Shown here one piece after another: positions 46,302-46,398 of a DNA stretch of 46,398 nucleotides (position 1 is the first letter of the stretch; each line of letters starts with the position of its first letter). The stretch is from Pseudoxanthomonas koreensis. Its GTDB lineage: Bacteria > Pseudomonadota > Gammaproteobacteria > Xanthomonadales > Xanthomonadaceae. The translations under genes were made by a program, and so were the position numbers. The notes beneath the pieces were generated by a model. The model saw only the letters and a list, made by a program, of their open reading frames with translations, was not told the DNA's origin and ran no database searches. The stretch lies in the NCBI RefSeq assembly GCF_010093225.1, contig NZ_PDWM01000025.1, positions 1-46,398 on the forward strand, written 5' to 3'.

Positions 46302-46398
46302 GCTCAGGTCTCCCCGCCGGCATTCCCCGCACCGGCTTTCCGCCGCATGGTAGCCGCTAAAGCGTCGCCTGACACGCCACCCCATCCCGCTCTCCGCC

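Overview
The window is a high-GC (roughly 70% by eye) chromosomal segment of a gammaproteobacterium, most likely a Xanthomonadaceae/Lysobacteraceae member (Lysobacter, Luteimonas, Stenotrophomonas or Xanthomonas type). The evidence is gene order (glyA-nrdR-rib-nusB-thiL; lpoA/rsmI/yraN; a dcw cluster without murD; dciA/M23/secA; pilC-pilD-coaE) and many REP elements with the 5' GTAG signature. The genus cannot be fixed from the sequence alone.

Layout. 1-8171 (+): glyA, nrdR, an acetyltransferase, ribD, then an FMN riboswitch with terminator and a 40-codon leader ORF controlling ribE-ribBA-ribH, then nusB and thiL; ribH carries a one-base frameshift. 8296-13116 (-): a PatB/MalY aminotransferase, a GlcD-like flavin oxidase, yraN and lpoA, with rsmI divergent. 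14189-14637: RNase P RNA between two near-identical inverted repeats. 14969-30996 (+): the division and cell wall cluster mraZ-rsmH-ftsL-ftsI-murE-murF-mraY-ftsW-murG-murC-ddl-ftsQ-ftsA, every junction overlapping, then a terminator and separately transcribed ftsZ. Next come lpxC, dciA (-), an M23 peptidase, secA and a Nudix/ThiE-like fusion.

38233-46301 is mosaic. The normally compact pilC-pilD-coaE block (-) is broken up by a GSU2403-type nucleotidyltransferase fold gene (+), a decayed and an intact HigBA, BrnTA, a ParE-type pair and one small unknown gene. All toxin-antitoxin genes lie on the minus strand like the pil genes. From pilD to pilC each module ends in the same composite repeat: a GGGGCCAGAGG arm, a UUCG terminator hairpin and an inverted REP pair.

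The main novelty is this repeat architecture. At least four REP stem classes share GTAGGAGC and GCGACCC flanks. Two families of palindromic, T-tailed repeats sit at gene ends and sometimes supply the last codons and the stop codon of the neighbouring gene (coaE, brnA, the small unknown gene). REP ends supply the stop codons of thiL and patB. The pilC-pilD interval looks like a cassette array of addiction modules joined by shared 3' modules. No transposase, RAYT or integrase gene is present in the window.
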